62,039 nucleotides of DNA from Methylobacterium sp. Leaf117 (GTDB lineage Bacteria > Pseudomonadota > Alphaproteobacteria > Rhizobiales > Beijerinckiaceae), in NCBI RefSeq assembly GCF_001422985.1, contig NZ_LMNL01000038.1:117467-179505 (forward strand). Reading direction: 5' to 3'. Positions within the stretch are counted from its first letter, which is position 1; every line of letters begins with the position of its first letter. Below the pieces are notes generated by a model. The model searched no databases and was not told the origin of the DNA. It was given only the letters and a program-made list of their open reading frames with translations. The position numbers and the translations under genes were made by a program. Positions 16,144 through 25,508 of this stretch are shown here, in pieces.

Positions 16144-17055
16144 CTCGGATCGCGAAGGCCAAATTCGTCCGATCACCACTCGGAACGGCGTGCCGTCGAA
16201 GGAGAGCGGGTACGATTTGCCTGCGTCGAACCTTCCGAAAAAGCGAGCCGCATGGCCCGGCCCCGTAGCCACACGCATCCTGCCTCCGAAGGCTCAGACC
16301 GCGATTCTGGGCTGCCGACCATGGGACATCAGGTACGCATGGCCAAACAGAAGCGTCCGGGATGCGGCGGCCAGGGCTCAGGCATGGGGCGGCGCGCATC
16401 GACCCGGCCGTCGGACGCGATGCGCGGGGCGGCTCAGGAAATCGCCGGACGAAACAGACGGCGCCCGAAGGCGAACGCACCGGGAGGCCCCTCCGCCCGT
16501 CGCCTGATCGAGAACCGTCCCTTGTCGTCTGGACGTCGGCCGCGGGCAGCGTCAAACAGGCGCCCCCTTCCTCGCCTCGAGGGAGGATGCACCTCGCTGC
16601 ATCAGCCCAGGGATAAGTCGCGACCGCGCGCTGCCGACACTGGCGCCTTTCGCGCAATCCGGGATCATGGTCGAACGCGGCCGATTCGGACACACGAGGA
16701 AGACACTCCTCGACGATCACCGCCGACCTCGCGTGCGTCCCGGCCTGCTTCCGCGTCGGGTTTGCACGCGTCACAAAAAATCACTCGACGTCACGATGCG
16801 GCAGGCCTCGCTGCAAGGTCACGCTCCACCAGATCCGCAGGATGTCAGGCGTCTCCGGGCCCCTCGTCGAGGAGGAAGGCGGCTCGCCTGCACGACCATC
16901 AGGTCACATGGCGCCCGAAACCACCGGCTATGCTTGAGCAAGGTCGTGGGGGCGATCCGTTGACGGTACCGCTGCTGCTCATCCGGGGCAGAGGCGACGG
17001 CGAACGTTGGGCCTGACGGCCCATCCGCCTTAAGCGCTCCTCATGGCGCGCATGC
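16144..17055. other. Gene-poor stretch of about 910 bp upstream of arsR
   Basis: High-GC DNA with open frames on both strands but no family resemblance, ribosome-binding site or codon pattern that convinces me. It may be decayed coding DNA. Confidence 0.4.
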
Positions 17056-17511
17056 CTAATGCTCGGTCCCGCCGCGCGGACGGCCTTTCCGGGCCCGCGG
17101 GCGATCCGTCTCCGCGAACAGGGCCTCGCGCTCGAACTCAAGCGTCGCGAAGGCCCTGCGTAGGATGTCGCCGTTCTCGTCCGCCCCCAGCGTTGCGGGG
17201 GAAGGCATCGGAGGCTTGAGGGTGCCCTTATCCAGGTCGCGGTAGTAGGCAAGTATCAAACGGACGCCATGGAGGAGCATCTCCGTCCGGTCCTCCGGTT
17301 GTGGCCGCTGGTCAGTCCCATCCGACAGGAATGCGATCAGACGATCGTAATCCAGTGCGCCGGACTTCGCCACGAAGCTCGCCATGAGTCCGATGACGGC
17401 CACAACCGCCTCACGGGATTGCACCTCGCCGCCATCCACGATGGCACGGAGGTATGCGAGGTCGGCCTCCATCCGAGAGACACGTTGCGCCAGGGTCAGT
17501 CGCGTTTCCAT
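17056..17511 (-). CDS. Hypothetical protein (151 aa)
   Basis: No family recognised. The N-terminal 30 residues are amphipathic (TLAQRVSRMEADLAYLRAIV), consistent with a short coiled coil; the middle is helical (VVAVIGLMASFVAKSGALDY) and the C-terminus is basic (RPRARKGRPRGG). The Met at 17511 is chosen because similarity to real protein composition starts there; a weak AGAGGA lies 11 nt upstream. No operon partner: the nearest same-strand gene is arsR, 950 bp away. Confidence 0.5.
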   Translation of the reverse strand: METRLTLAQRVSRMEADLAYLRAIVDGGEVQSREAVVAVIGLMASFVAKSGALDYDRLIAFLSDGTDQRPQPEDRTEMLLHGVRLILAYYRDLDKGTLKPPMPSPATLGADENGDILRRAFATLEFEREALFAETDRPRARKGRPRGGTEH

Positions 17512-17892
17512 GCCAACAATGTCCTCTTGCCTCTTATGCAGGCCATCCGCCGATCGTTTCCTCGGCGCCGAGCCGCGTCCCGACCGGTTGGCATGCCCCA
17601 GCCAAGTGTTCGCCGATTCGGGGCATCGAGCAAAATCCACCGTGGGGCAGCCAGCCGACCGAGCGCTCGCGCGTACCTTTGCGAGAGGATCCCCGGGGGC
17701 ATCGCGCGTAGCCGGCTCGATCGGAGTTGCTGTCAAAGGGTTCGTTCTGCCCGGGGCGAGCGTGGAAATGGACGCCGCAGCAGTGACGCTCGGCGACGTC
17801 AACCGTCACACCATGTGCAGCCTGACCTGCCCAAGCCGGTGCTGAACACGGGTCGAGGTCCTCGGCCACTGGATGCCCGGGCCCAGGCGTTG

Positions 17893-18135
17893 CGGGTGCG
17901 GTCGAGCAAACATACGTCCGTACGAGTGGCGATGTCCGAGACCGTGAGCTTGAGCCTCGGCAAGCCGACCATCGATGTATCGGTTCAATCGACGGTCAAG
18001 CTCGCCGGAACCACGCGGCTCTGTCTGCTGGCCCTTGATCCGATTGCCATGGGAGCATTTCATCTGGAGAGCGCCGCACGGATCTCGGCACCCGAGTGCT
18101 CGTTCTATTCAAACTTCATCGGTCCGGTCGGTATC
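17893..18135 (+). pseudogene. TadG-like Flp-pilus assembly protein, left fragment
   Basis: The frame encodes SVRVAMSETVSLSLGKPTID, then STVKLAGTTRLCLLALDPIA and SAARISAPECSFYSN. These match the conserved region of TadE/TadG-like pilus assembly proteins (typically xVkLAGtarlCvlaLdpxAxGa and LxAPgCxvysN). There is no start or upstream domain, and the frame is broken by the 605-bp inverted-repeat element at 18138. The continuation is found immediately after that element. Confidence 0.65.
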
Positions 18136-18137
18136 TA

Positions 18138-18742
18138 GTGGTCCAAGTCAGACACCTGGTACCCACCGCGAGGGGCGCTTCCAACGCCGTGCTATCCTTG
18201 ACAGCAGCCGCGTAATTGAGCCGATGGCAGCTATGGAGCCACGCATCAGTCTCGTGACCCTGGGTGTCACCGATCTCGTTCGCGCCACGACCTTCTACGA
18301 AGGGTTGGGATGGCACAGGAAGGTTATCGCGGCCGAAGGCGTCGCCTTCTTCCAACTCAACGGCATCGGCCTTTCGCTGTATCCCCGTGCCGACTTGGCC
18401 GCCGATGCCGGGGTTGCCTTGCAAACCGCACCGTCACAGGGCCTGACCTTGGCCTACAATACGCGAAACCGAGACGAGGTGGACACCGTGCTCTCCCAGG
18501 CGGAGGCGCTGGGGGGACGCGTCACGTGCCCCGCACGGGAATCGGTCTGGGGCGGCTATCATGGCCACTTTGCCGATCCCGATGGCTTCCTGTGGGAGGT
18601 CGCATGGAACCCGGGCTTTGCCCTCGCGGCCGATGGCGGTCTCAGCCTACCGCAATAGCGGCTTGGGTGTGTCGCTGCCGATGCAGGTTCATCACCCCAA
18701 GCCGACCTCACGAGTGGGTACCAAGTGCCAGATTTTGTCCAC
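18138..18742. mobile_element. 605-bp TA-flanked inverted-repeat element carrying a VOC gene
   Basis: The ends are 29-bp imperfect inverted repeats, 23 of 29 identical: left 18138-18166 starts GTGGTCCAAG and ends TGGTACCCAC; right 18714-18742 is its inverse (GTGGACAAAA...TGGTACCCAC). Each end is flanked outside by TA (18136-18137 and 18743-18744), the target-site duplication used by Tc1/mariner-IS630 elements. There is no transposase; the only gene inside encodes a glyoxalase-fold protein. The element splits a TadG-like pseudogene whose halves resume on either side, supporting insertion. It resembles a non-autonomous (MITE-like) element with a passenger gene. Confidence 0.75.
18224..18658 (+). 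CDS. VOC/glyoxalase-fold protein, passenger of the inverted-repeat element
   Basis: A 144-aa vicinal-oxygen-chelate superfamily protein. Visible are the first beta-alpha-beta module (ISLVTLGVTDLVRATTFYEG, GLGWHR...GVAFFQLNGIGLSLYP) and the second (LTLAYNTRNRDEVDTVLSQA) ending in YHGHFADPDGFLWEVAWNPG. The H..FADPDGxxWE signature is typical of small glyoxalase/bleomycin-resistance-like proteins, so metal-dependent modification or binding of a small toxic molecule is plausible. Start at 18224 (MAAMEPR); the Met at 18233 is an alternative. The gene lies wholly inside the TA-flanked inverted repeats and has no obvious own promoter. Confidence 0.9.
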   Translation: MAAMEPRISLVTLGVTDLVRATTFYEGLGWHRKVIAAEGVAFFQLNGIGLSLYPRADLAADAGVALQTAPSQGLTLAYNTRNRDEVDTVLSQAEALGGRVTCPARESVWGGYHGHFADPDGFLWEVAWNPGFALAADGGLSLPQ

Positions 18743-18745
18743 TAG

Positions 18746-19090
18746 GCTGAGAACGCATCCGTCGCGACAGTGCTCTCCACCTGCTCCGCCGGGTCCTACT
18801 CCGGTACGGGCGCGAATTTCACGCCGCCGGCCACCGGCTGCCCCGCACCGCGCCCCCCTGGGCGACCGTAAGCGCCCCGCCGCCGGGCCCCGCGTCATCC
18901 CGTCGGCCGGACTCGACCCCCTTCTGTCCCGGCTCGCGCTCGACGACCCACGCTACGGCAAGAACGTGGTCAGCATGCGCGCGACACTGAAGCCGGGCAC
19001 CTATTGCGAAGGCCTGCATGTCACGCGGGGCGCCCAGGTCACGCTGGATCCCAGCGTCTATGTCATGAAGGACGGCCTCCTTGCAGTGGA
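18746..19090 (+). pseudogene. TadG-like Flp-pilus assembly protein, right fragment with frameshift
   Basis: Directly after the inverted-repeat element one frame reads AENASVATVLSTCSAGSYSG and TGANFTPPAT, then stops near 18871. Homology continues in another frame as LSRLALDDPRYGKNVVSM, then TLKPGTYCEGLHVTRGAQVT and LDPSVYVMKDGLLAVD, the classic TadG-like LxPGtYCgGLxi...VtLxPGvYvmKdGpL motif. It stops matching at about 19090. Together with the left fragment this is a decayed, interrupted pilus gene. Confidence 0.65.
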
Positions 19091-19144
19091 CGTCGCCGAA
19101 CCCGACTGTGCCCGAAAGGGGGCGATCAGCCTACACCCGGTCCG

Positions 19145-20617
19145 CTACGATGTCGTTCCCGGCACGCGGGTCGAGCGCGAGTTCAGATGGCCTAGGCTGG
19201 CGGCGAGGGCCGCCGTCGAGTCGGAGACCGCACCGGAAACGATGTTGAAATTCCGTCCCCTCAGTGCATCGGAGAGGTCGGCGAGCGCGGCTTCGAGCTG
19301 ACGCGTGAGGACGTGCTCGCCGAGGCTCGACAGTGCACGTCGGGAAACTTCGGCCAGCCGTTCGGCGGTGGGCTGGCTGACGTGGCGCAGCAGGATGGCG
19401 AGGGTCGTGACAGCTTCGGATAGGGTCTGGGACTGCATCGATTCGGAGGCGGCCACGATAACGGCTTCCAGGGCATCGGTGGCTACGGTCGGCGTAGCGT
19501 CATGGTAGACGATGCAGGACATCGCATCCTCGCTCGTCCCGGTCTCGCCATCGCTCCACTGCGAGATGATGTCCCGCAGCGCCTGGATGACCGAGATGCC
19601 GGGACTCGGATTGGACTTCGACGTTGAAACCGACGTCCAGGCGATGGTCGCGAGTTGATAAAGGCCGTACGCGGCATCTCGCTCCAGGTTGCGCCCGTCG
19701 TCGTAGTCGAGCGCAGCAAGCGTCTCATCGACGATGAACCTGCGTGCGTCTGAGCCCAAGGTGACGCCGGGCAAGCACCGGACCCTGAACACGGGGTCCT
19801 GGACGGCGCGATACGATCCAATCGCGATGTCGATGTCGATCTCGACCTCACCCTTCGCATGACGCTCGACGGCCTTCGCGATGCGAGCCAGGTCGATCCC
19901 AACGACGTATCCGCTTTCCCGGGACCGCACGGACGCGACGACGGTCCAACCCGGCCGGCAGGCCCTACGTGTCGCCCCGAGCAGGCGGAGGTCCTCCGTG
20001 CGGGCTTCGAGCACCCTGCCGTGGATGAACTGGATGATCTGCTCAGGTCGCATCTGGTCGATGGTGTTGTAGATCATCACGATGATGAGGCAGAGGGCCG
20101 AGGTCGTGAGCAGCAGGGCCAAAGTCGTTCCGAACACGGGTCGATGAAAGCCGGTGTTGGTGACGAGCGTCATCAGCACGAATACGGATAGGCCGACGAA
20201 GTAGCCGAAGTACAGCTGGTTAGTGCGCCGCGCCATGAACTGGTCGGTCACCTGCGCCGTCAGGGCTGCGGATCCTTGCTGAACCGCGATCAGCAGGAGC
20301 GAGAAGGTGATCGACGTGACCGTGATGATGCTCGATGCCACGGTCGTCAGAAGGCTGCCGAGCCCGGCACTGTCTCCCAGAAGGTCCCCGAGCCAACGGA
20401 AGCCGGCCGGCGCCTCGCCTCCGGACCAGGATCGGTCTGCGAGATAGACCACGGCGTTCAGCCCGACGAACCCGAGCACGGTGGCGAGGGGCAAGGCGAG
20501 GAATTGCCGGAACGACCGCTTGACGGCATTCAGGAAGCGCCGTGGGACCGACTTGATGGTTTTCATGTTCGAATGAGCGCCACCGGTTCGTGTCGAAAAC
20601 GTCGAGAAGGAACGCAT
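19145..20617 (-). CDS. DUF2254 family integral membrane protein
   Basis: About 490 aa. The N-terminal half has four membrane segments: FLALPLATVLGFVGLNAVV, LLTTVASSIITVTSITFSL, LYFGYFVGLSVFVLMTLVT and LALLLTTSALCLIIVMIY. Between the second and third is the conserved SLLLIAVQQGSAALTAQVTD. The C-terminal half is soluble (ESGYVVGIDLARIAKAVERH, DEIL-like Asp-rich turns). This matches predicted membrane proteins of family DUF2254; function unknown, sometimes suggested to be channel-like. The start is uncertain: 20617 (MRSFSTF) or 20566 (MKTIKSV); neither has a strong ribosome-binding site. Confidence 0.85.
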   Translation of the reverse strand: MRSFSTFSTRTGGAHSNMKTIKSVPRRFLNAVKRSFRQFLALPLATVLGFVGLNAVVYLADRSWSGGEAPAGFRWLGDLLGDSAGLGSLLTTVASSIITVTSITFSLLLIAVQQGSAALTAQVTDQFMARRTNQLYFGYFVGLSVFVLMTLVTNTGFHRPVFGTTLALLLTTSALCLIIVMIYNTIDQMRPEQIIQFIHGRVLEARTEDLRLLGATRRACRPGWTVVASVRSRESGYVVGIDLARIAKAVERHAKGEVEIDIDIAIGSYRAVQDPVFRVRCLPGVTLGSDARRFIVDETLAALDYDDGRNLERDAAYGLYQLATIAWTSVSTSKSNPSPGISVIQALRDIISQWSDGETGTSEDAMSCIVYHDATPTVATDALEAVIVAASESMQSQTLSEAVTTLAILLRHVSQPTAERLAEVSRRALSSLGEHVLTRQLEAALADLSDALRGRNFNIVSGAVSDSTAALAASLGHLNSRSTRVPGTTS

Positions 20618-20811
20618 GACCACCGAGAGGATGTTCACGCGTCTAAGCTTTTTGGGGACATGAACCGGTGGTGGCCCATCGTGCAACTACCCGCATCTGT
20701 CGACGTGTCCTTGCGCTACCGCGCCAAACCACATCGTCGGGGCAGTTCACCCCTTGGATTTCCTCGTTGCGCAGTGGGGAGGCCGGCGGCGCACTTGGCG
20801 CTTGGGGTCAC

Positions 20812-21633
20812 CTACCGGTCAAGGCCGACGCGTGCCGAGACGAGAAACGCCAAGTCCCAGACGATCGTGCCACCAACCACGCGATGCTCTTCCCGGAGGC
20901 GCTCCGCCAGCGTGTCGAGGCCCACCTCCTGCGCGCTAGCCACGCCGCGCTCGACCATGCGGGGAAGCATCGCTTGGGCAAGCGTCGGTAGGAAGGATGG
21001 CTCGCCGGCCTGGAGGAGTATCCCCTCGCTTCGCGCCACCTCAATGCCATGCCCCGCACTGAGCATGAGGTCCGCTAGACGCAGCGCGAGCCCGGTATCG
21101 CCTTCCTCCGCCGCGACCGTATCCCACAACAGATCGTAGAGCCGGCGATGGAGCGGCAACCCGCCGAGCCCGGCGGGAAGTCCGGCACGCCCGTGTTCCT
21201 GGAACGCCATGATCGCCCCGGGTGCCGCGAGGGCGGCGAGACGCGCGAGGGTCGCGCTGGCGTCTGGCAGGTACATGAGAACGCGACGCCCGATGACCGC
21301 ATCAAAGCGACCCAGTTTGGGCAGCGCACCCGCGAGGTCCGCTTGCTGGTAGCGAATGGGTGCCGCCTTCGGACCTGCTTCTGCCGAGCGGCCCATCGCC
21401 ATTGCCTCCGGGCTTCGGTCGATGGCGACGACCTCGCCGTCCGGTCCCACCATTCGGGCCACGAGGCGGCTGAGGTCCCCGTTTCCGCACCCGACGTCGA
21501 GCACGCGCATGCCGGAGGCGATGCCGATCTCGGCGAAGAACCGGCCACTCGGCGCGTTGGCGGGGTTGGGTGCTGCCTGTTGGATTGCCAGCGGCGTTTC
21601 GAGGAGGGTATCGGGCGAGGCGGTATACGACAT
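20812..21633 (-). CDS. Class I SAM-dependent methyltransferase
   Basis: A 273-aa methyltransferase. Motif I is MRVLDVGCGNGDLSRLVA (about 42-59), followed by the acidic loop VVAIDRSPEAM, motif II-like YQQADLAGALPKLGRFDAV and RRVLMYLPDASATLARLAAL. The C-terminal third forms a variable substrate domain. Small molecules are the usual substrates of this subgroup; the target is unknown. The start at 21633 has no good ribosome-binding site; an in-frame Met at 21711 would add 26 residues. It diverges from another methyltransferase gene starting 175 bp away, so both may share a regulatory region. Confidence 0.85.
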   Translation of the reverse strand: MSYTASPDTLLETPLAIQQAAPNPANAPSGRFFAEIGIASGMRVLDVGCGNGDLSRLVARMVGPDGEVVAIDRSPEAMAMGRSAEAGPKAAPIRYQQADLAGALPKLGRFDAVIGRRVLMYLPDASATLARLAALAAPGAIMAFQEHGRAGLPAGLGGLPLHRRLYDLLWDTVAAEEGDTGLALRLADLMLSAGHGIEVARSEGILLQAGEPSFLPTLAQAMLPRMVERGVASAQEVGLDTLAERLREEHRVVGGTIVWDLAFLVSARVGLDR

Positions 21634-21807
21634 GGCGTTGTTAGTAGGATCGAAGGGCTTCTCCACCAAGTCGCCCACCCCACGCAGTCCTCGGTCGCGA
21701 AACCTTTCCATCGCAGCGATTCTCATCTCCCGGTTCCCGAAACCGAGCGGGCACGAAACAACCCTTCCCGAACGTTCGGGGGATCGCCGCGCGTGATAGC
21801 ATCCGGC

Positions 21808-22473
21808 ATGGACGCTTTCTCGGACCCCCAGGCCGTCGCCCGCTACGCGGAAAACCCGCCGCGCATGGTCCCCGGCTACGCTGACATGCAGCGCATGGCG
21901 AGGCTTCTCCTCGCTGAGCGCGCCCCGGATGATGCCAAGGTGCTGGTTCTGGGTGCGGGGGGCGGCCTCGAACTCAAGGTGTTCGCCGAGGGCCGACCAG
22001 GATGGTCGTTCGTCGGGGTCGACCCGTCCGCGGCCATGCTCGACTTGGCCCGTAGGACAATGGGCGACCTCGCGGACCGTGCGCACCTTCATGAGGGACT
22101 GATCGACGACGCGCCACAGGGGCCGTTCGACGGGGCAACCTGCATCCTGACCCTCCACTTCATCGAGCGTCGGGAGCGGTCCCGCACGCTTCGGGAGGTT
22201 CGTAGGCGCCTGAAGCCGGGCGCGCCCTTCGTGGTCGCTCACTTCAGCATCCCGGAGGGGGAACGGCACCTCTGGCTTGCGCGGTATGCGGCCTTCGCCA
22301 CGGACTCCGGCATCGAACGCGCCCGGGCCGAGAGTGCCAGGACAGGCATCGAGGAACGCTTGCCGATTCTCTCGCCCGACGAGGACGAGCGGCTTTTGCG
22401 GGAGGCCGGGTTCACCGGGGTCAGCCTCTTCTACGCCGGGTTCGCGTTCCGCGGCTGGGTCGCCTCGGCCTGA
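21808..22473 (+). CDS. Class I SAM-dependent methyltransferase
   Basis: A 221-aa methyltransferase with motif I VLVLGAGGGLELKVFAEG (46-63), acidic loop FVGVDPSAAMLDLARRTM, GPFDGATCILTLHFIERRER and the post-motif LREVRRRLKPGAPFVVAHFS. The N-terminus MDAFSDPQAVARYAENPPRM is typical for this subgroup (SxPxxVxxYxxxxxxxVPGY). It is transcribed away from the unrelated-sequence methyltransferase at 20812-21633. The substrate is unknown. The ATG at 21808 is the first Met consistent with the domain start. Confidence 0.87.
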   Translation: MDAFSDPQAVARYAENPPRMVPGYADMQRMARLLLAERAPDDAKVLVLGAGGGLELKVFAEGRPGWSFVGVDPSAAMLDLARRTMGDLADRAHLHEGLIDDAPQGPFDGATCILTLHFIERRERSRTLREVRRRLKPGAPFVVAHFSIPEGERHLWLARYAAFATDSGIERARAESARTGIEERLPILSPDEDERLLREAGFTGVSLFYAGFAFRGWVASA

Positions 22474-22800
22474 CATCCAAGTCCGCCCGTGCGAGGGGCC
22501 GACCTGGACGGCCGGCGAACTTGGATGGGCGTCCGCCGAGATCCCCGCGAAGTTGAAAAGGCAACTTGGAACGAGAAAGGCGCGGCCTTTAGGGCCACGC
22601 CAATCGACTTGGGTCTGGGCTATCAGGGTGCCATGGCAAGGCCCATGGGCCCGCGGCACCATCGTGCCACTACATAGCGAGCAAGCGCTTCATGAGGTGG
22701 CACCTGGGTCGGCACAAAGGGTCGAAGTGGATGACGAACAAGCGAACGGGACGGTCGAGGGGCACGTCCTCCCGAGGATGAGGAAGGCAGCCTGCCCTGC
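22474..22800. other. Intergenic stretch before the diguanylate cyclase gene
   Basis: No gene recognised in 327 bp. It must contain the promoter for the PAS-GGDEF gene unless that gene is read through from the methyltransferase; no clear -35/-10 pair found. Confidence 0.4.
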
Positions 22801-25266
22801 GTGACGAGTGGTGCTCACGACGACCTGCGCACGACGCTGACGCACATGGATCAGGGCCTAATCGTGTTCGGCCCCGACCAGCGTGTCCGCCTGCTCAATC
22901 CACGGGTTCGCGAGCTTCTTGCAATGCCTGAGGCGGTGCTGCGCGAGACGGCAACCTTCGAGGACATCCGCGCCTTTCAGCAGGCGCGCGGCGACTTCCT
23001 GCGGCCTTCCGGCGAGATCGACCCACACGTCCAGGTCAGCGGGCTCCACGACCTGCCCCGCGTCTTTGAATGGCCCAGCCTCGATGGAGGCATTCTCGAG
23101 GTTCTGCGGGCCGATCTGCCGGACGGCAGCGTCCTGTTCACCTGCTCGGACATCACCCAGCGCCGGGCCTCGGAGGCGGCCGTTCAGGACAGCGAGCGCC
23201 GCTACCGTCTGCTTGCGGAGAACGCGACCGATATCATCGTGTGGTGCGATCTCGACACCACGCGGCGCTACGTTTCGCCCGCCATGACGTCGGTTCTGGG
23301 CTACGACGCGGAGAAGCTCGTCGGCACGCGTCCGATGGACTACGTGCATCCGGAGGACGCGCCGGCCTACCAGGCTGTCCTCGACGACCTGACGCGAGGA
23401 AAGACGGATCGCGCGCTGACGCGCCTGCGCTACCGACACCGGAACGGCGCGTGGGTGTGGCTGGAGAACTCCTTCAACCTCATGCGCGATGCCGAGACCG
23501 GCGCGCCGACCGGCTACGTCGCGACACTGCGCGACATCACCGCCAGCAAGGGCATGGAGGACGCCCTTCACCAGAGCGAGGAGCGGCTGGCGCTTGCCCT
23601 CGACAGCGGCTCGGAGGGACTCTGGGATTGGGACATCGCCACCGGCCAGACGTGGTTCTCGGACCATTGGTACGCGATGCTGGGCTACGCCAGCGGCGAG
23701 TTGGATCGCGATCTTTCATCGTGGATGCGCTTGGCACATCCGGAGGACACCGAGCGGGCCACGACAGCCATGTCCCGGCATCTCGATGGACTGACGCCTG
23801 CCTATGAATGCGAGTTCCGGCTCCTGAGGAAGGACGGCGCGTACGCCTGGGTGCTCGTGCGCGGCAAGGTCGTCGGCCGGACCTCAGAGGGTCGGGCGGT
23901 ACGCATCGTCGGCACGCAGATCGACATCAGCGCGCGCAAGCGCGCCGAGTTGGCCCTTGCGGAGAGTGAGGCTCGCTACCGTGCCCTGTCGGACGCGCTG
24001 CCGCAGATGGTGTGGGTCATGCGCCCGGAGGACGGTCGTGCCAGCTACACCAACCAGCCGTTCCAGACCTATTACGGCTCGGCCGGCGTGACCCGCCAGG
24101 AGCGCCTGGACCATAACCATCCGGACGACGCCGAGCGGATGGAGATGGCCTGGCGGGATGCGCTCGCCCGAGGCGGTACGTTCGAAGTCGAAGGCCGCCT
24201 GCGACGCCACGACGGGGCCTACCGCTGGCACAAGCTCATGATGCTCCCGATCCACCAGCGTGAAGGCATCTCGGGCTGGATCGGAACGGCGCTCGACATC
24301 CACGACAGCGTCGAGGCGCGGCACAAGCTCGAGGAAACCGCCGATTTCCTGCGCCTCGCGCAAGACGCTGCGGGCGCGGGCATCTGGGACTGGAATCTCC
24401 GGACGGGCCTCGTCCGTTACCCGCTCCCGAGTGCCCGTATGCTCGGCCTGACGGTGCCGAACGGCTTGGGCGAGGATGACGCCGTCGAGGTCAGCATCGA
24501 GGACTGGAAGGCGCTGGTCCATCCGCAGGGAGTCGACGCAGTCCGCGCGGGGGTCGAACAAGCGGTCGCGGCCCGATCAACCTACGCCTCCGAGTTCCGG
24601 CTTCTGTCCGATGGGGCCGATGGGTCGGAGCGTTGGCTCCTTGGCTTCGGCCGCGTGGTGTTCGACACGGCGACCGGCGAGGCCACGCGCATCGTCGGCC
24701 TCAACCTCGACATCAGCGATCGCAAGCGCGCGGAGCAGCAACTGGCGCACCTTGCCCGTCACGATACGCTGACGAACCTGCCCAACCGCGCCCTGTTCCG
24801 GGAGCGGTTCGAGCAGAAGCTGGCGGAGGTTCGCCGCGAGGGCAAGAAGCTCGCCCTGTTCTGCCTCGACCTGGATCGCTTCAAGCAGGTCAACGACACC
24901 CTCGGCCATCCCGCGGGCGACGCGCTGCTCATCGAGGTGGCCAAGCGCCTGAAGTCGGCCCTTCGCACGGAGGATACGCTGGCGCGCCTAGGCGGCGACG
25001 AGTTCGTCATCCTGCAGACCGGGGTTCATGGCGGGGACGATGCGGCCGTGCTGGCGAACCGGTTGATTACGGCGGTGGGGCGCCCCTTCCTGTTCGAGGG
25101 GCACGCGATCACGGTGGGCCTGAGCGTCGGCATCGCGTTGATCCCGGAACACGGCCTCGACCAGGACGCGGTGTTCAAGCGTGCGGATGCTGCGCTGTAC
25201 AAGGCCAAGGCGTCGGGTCGGAACACGTCCCGCGTTCATCGCAAGATCGAACACGAGGCCGCGTGA
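22801..25266 (+). CDS. Multi-PAS diguanylate cyclase (GGDEF)
   Basis: An 821-aa signalling protein that should make cyclic di-GMP. The first 120 residues form a PAS_7-type domain (LTHMDQGLIVFGPDQRVRLL). Four PAS/PAC modules follow, each ending in a D(I/F)(T/S)xxK-type linker (TLRDITASKGMEDAL, GTQIDISARKRAEL, ALDIHDSVEARHKLE, LNLDISDRKRAEQQ). The C-terminal GGDEF domain carries HDTLTNLPNRALF, DLDRFKQVNDTLGH and an intact LGGDEFVIL. An RTED five residues before GGDEF fits the RxxD inhibitory site, so product inhibition is expected. No EAL domain and no membrane segment, so the sensor is cytoplasmic. It starts at a GTG at 22801. Confidence 0.92.
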   Translation: MTSGAHDDLRTTLTHMDQGLIVFGPDQRVRLLNPRVRELLAMPEAVLRETATFEDIRAFQQARGDFLRPSGEIDPHVQVSGLHDLPRVFEWPSLDGGILEVLRADLPDGSVLFTCSDITQRRASEAAVQDSERRYRLLAENATDIIVWCDLDTTRRYVSPAMTSVLGYDAEKLVGTRPMDYVHPEDAPAYQAVLDDLTRGKTDRALTRLRYRHRNGAWVWLENSFNLMRDAETGAPTGYVATLRDITASKGMEDALHQSEERLALALDSGSEGLWDWDIATGQTWFSDHWYAMLGYASGELDRDLSSWMRLAHPEDTERATTAMSRHLDGLTPAYECEFRLLRKDGAYAWVLVRGKVVGRTSEGRAVRIVGTQIDISARKRAELALAESEARYRALSDALPQMVWVMRPEDGRASYTNQPFQTYYGSAGVTRQERLDHNHPDDAERMEMAWRDALARGGTFEVEGRLRRHDGAYRWHKLMMLPIHQREGISGWIGTALDIHDSVEARHKLEETADFLRLAQDAAGAGIWDWNLRTGLVRYPLPSARMLGLTVPNGLGEDDAVEVSIEDWKALVHPQGVDAVRAGVEQAVAARSTYASEFRLLSDGADGSERWLLGFGRVVFDTATGEATRIVGLNLDISDRKRAEQQLAHLARHDTLTNLPNRALFRERFEQKLAEVRREGKKLALFCLDLDRFKQVNDTLGHPAGDALLIEVAKRLKSALRTEDTLARLGGDEFVILQTGVHGGDDAAVLANRLITAVGRPFLFEGHAITVGLSVGIALIPEHGLDQDAVFKRADAALYKAKASGRNTSRVHRKIEHEAA

Positions 25267-25479
25267 GCGTCCAGCGTTGTCCGGGCGCCGCCCCCTGTCC
25301 AGGTCGGGCGGGTTTAAAGGACTACTATGTCCTTGATCCTGCCGGTTTGCCCCACAGTACGATTGCAAATCGGTAGAATTCAGAAATTTCCATCCCGGCG
25401 AAGACTATATTCGAGCCGGCAAATGTGACGGATCGCTAACGATCATGCCGAACGCCTTGCGCCGAACGGTCCATGGAGC

Positions 25480-25508
25480 TCGACAACAACGGCGACAACT
25501 CCTATAAT
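25480..25508 (+). promoter_or_regulatory. Sigma-70-type promoter of the second accessory block
   Basis: TCGACA (25480-25485), 17-nt spacer, TATAAT (25503-25508). The -10 and its downstream bases (TATAATTCGA) are identical to those of the seven-gene operon promoter at 15394-15422. Confidence 0.7.

Noticed and set aside
18198..18226. TTGACA upstream of the VOC gene as a promoter
   Set aside because: No acceptable -10 at 15-19 nt; the base 17 nt downstream is already at the start codon.
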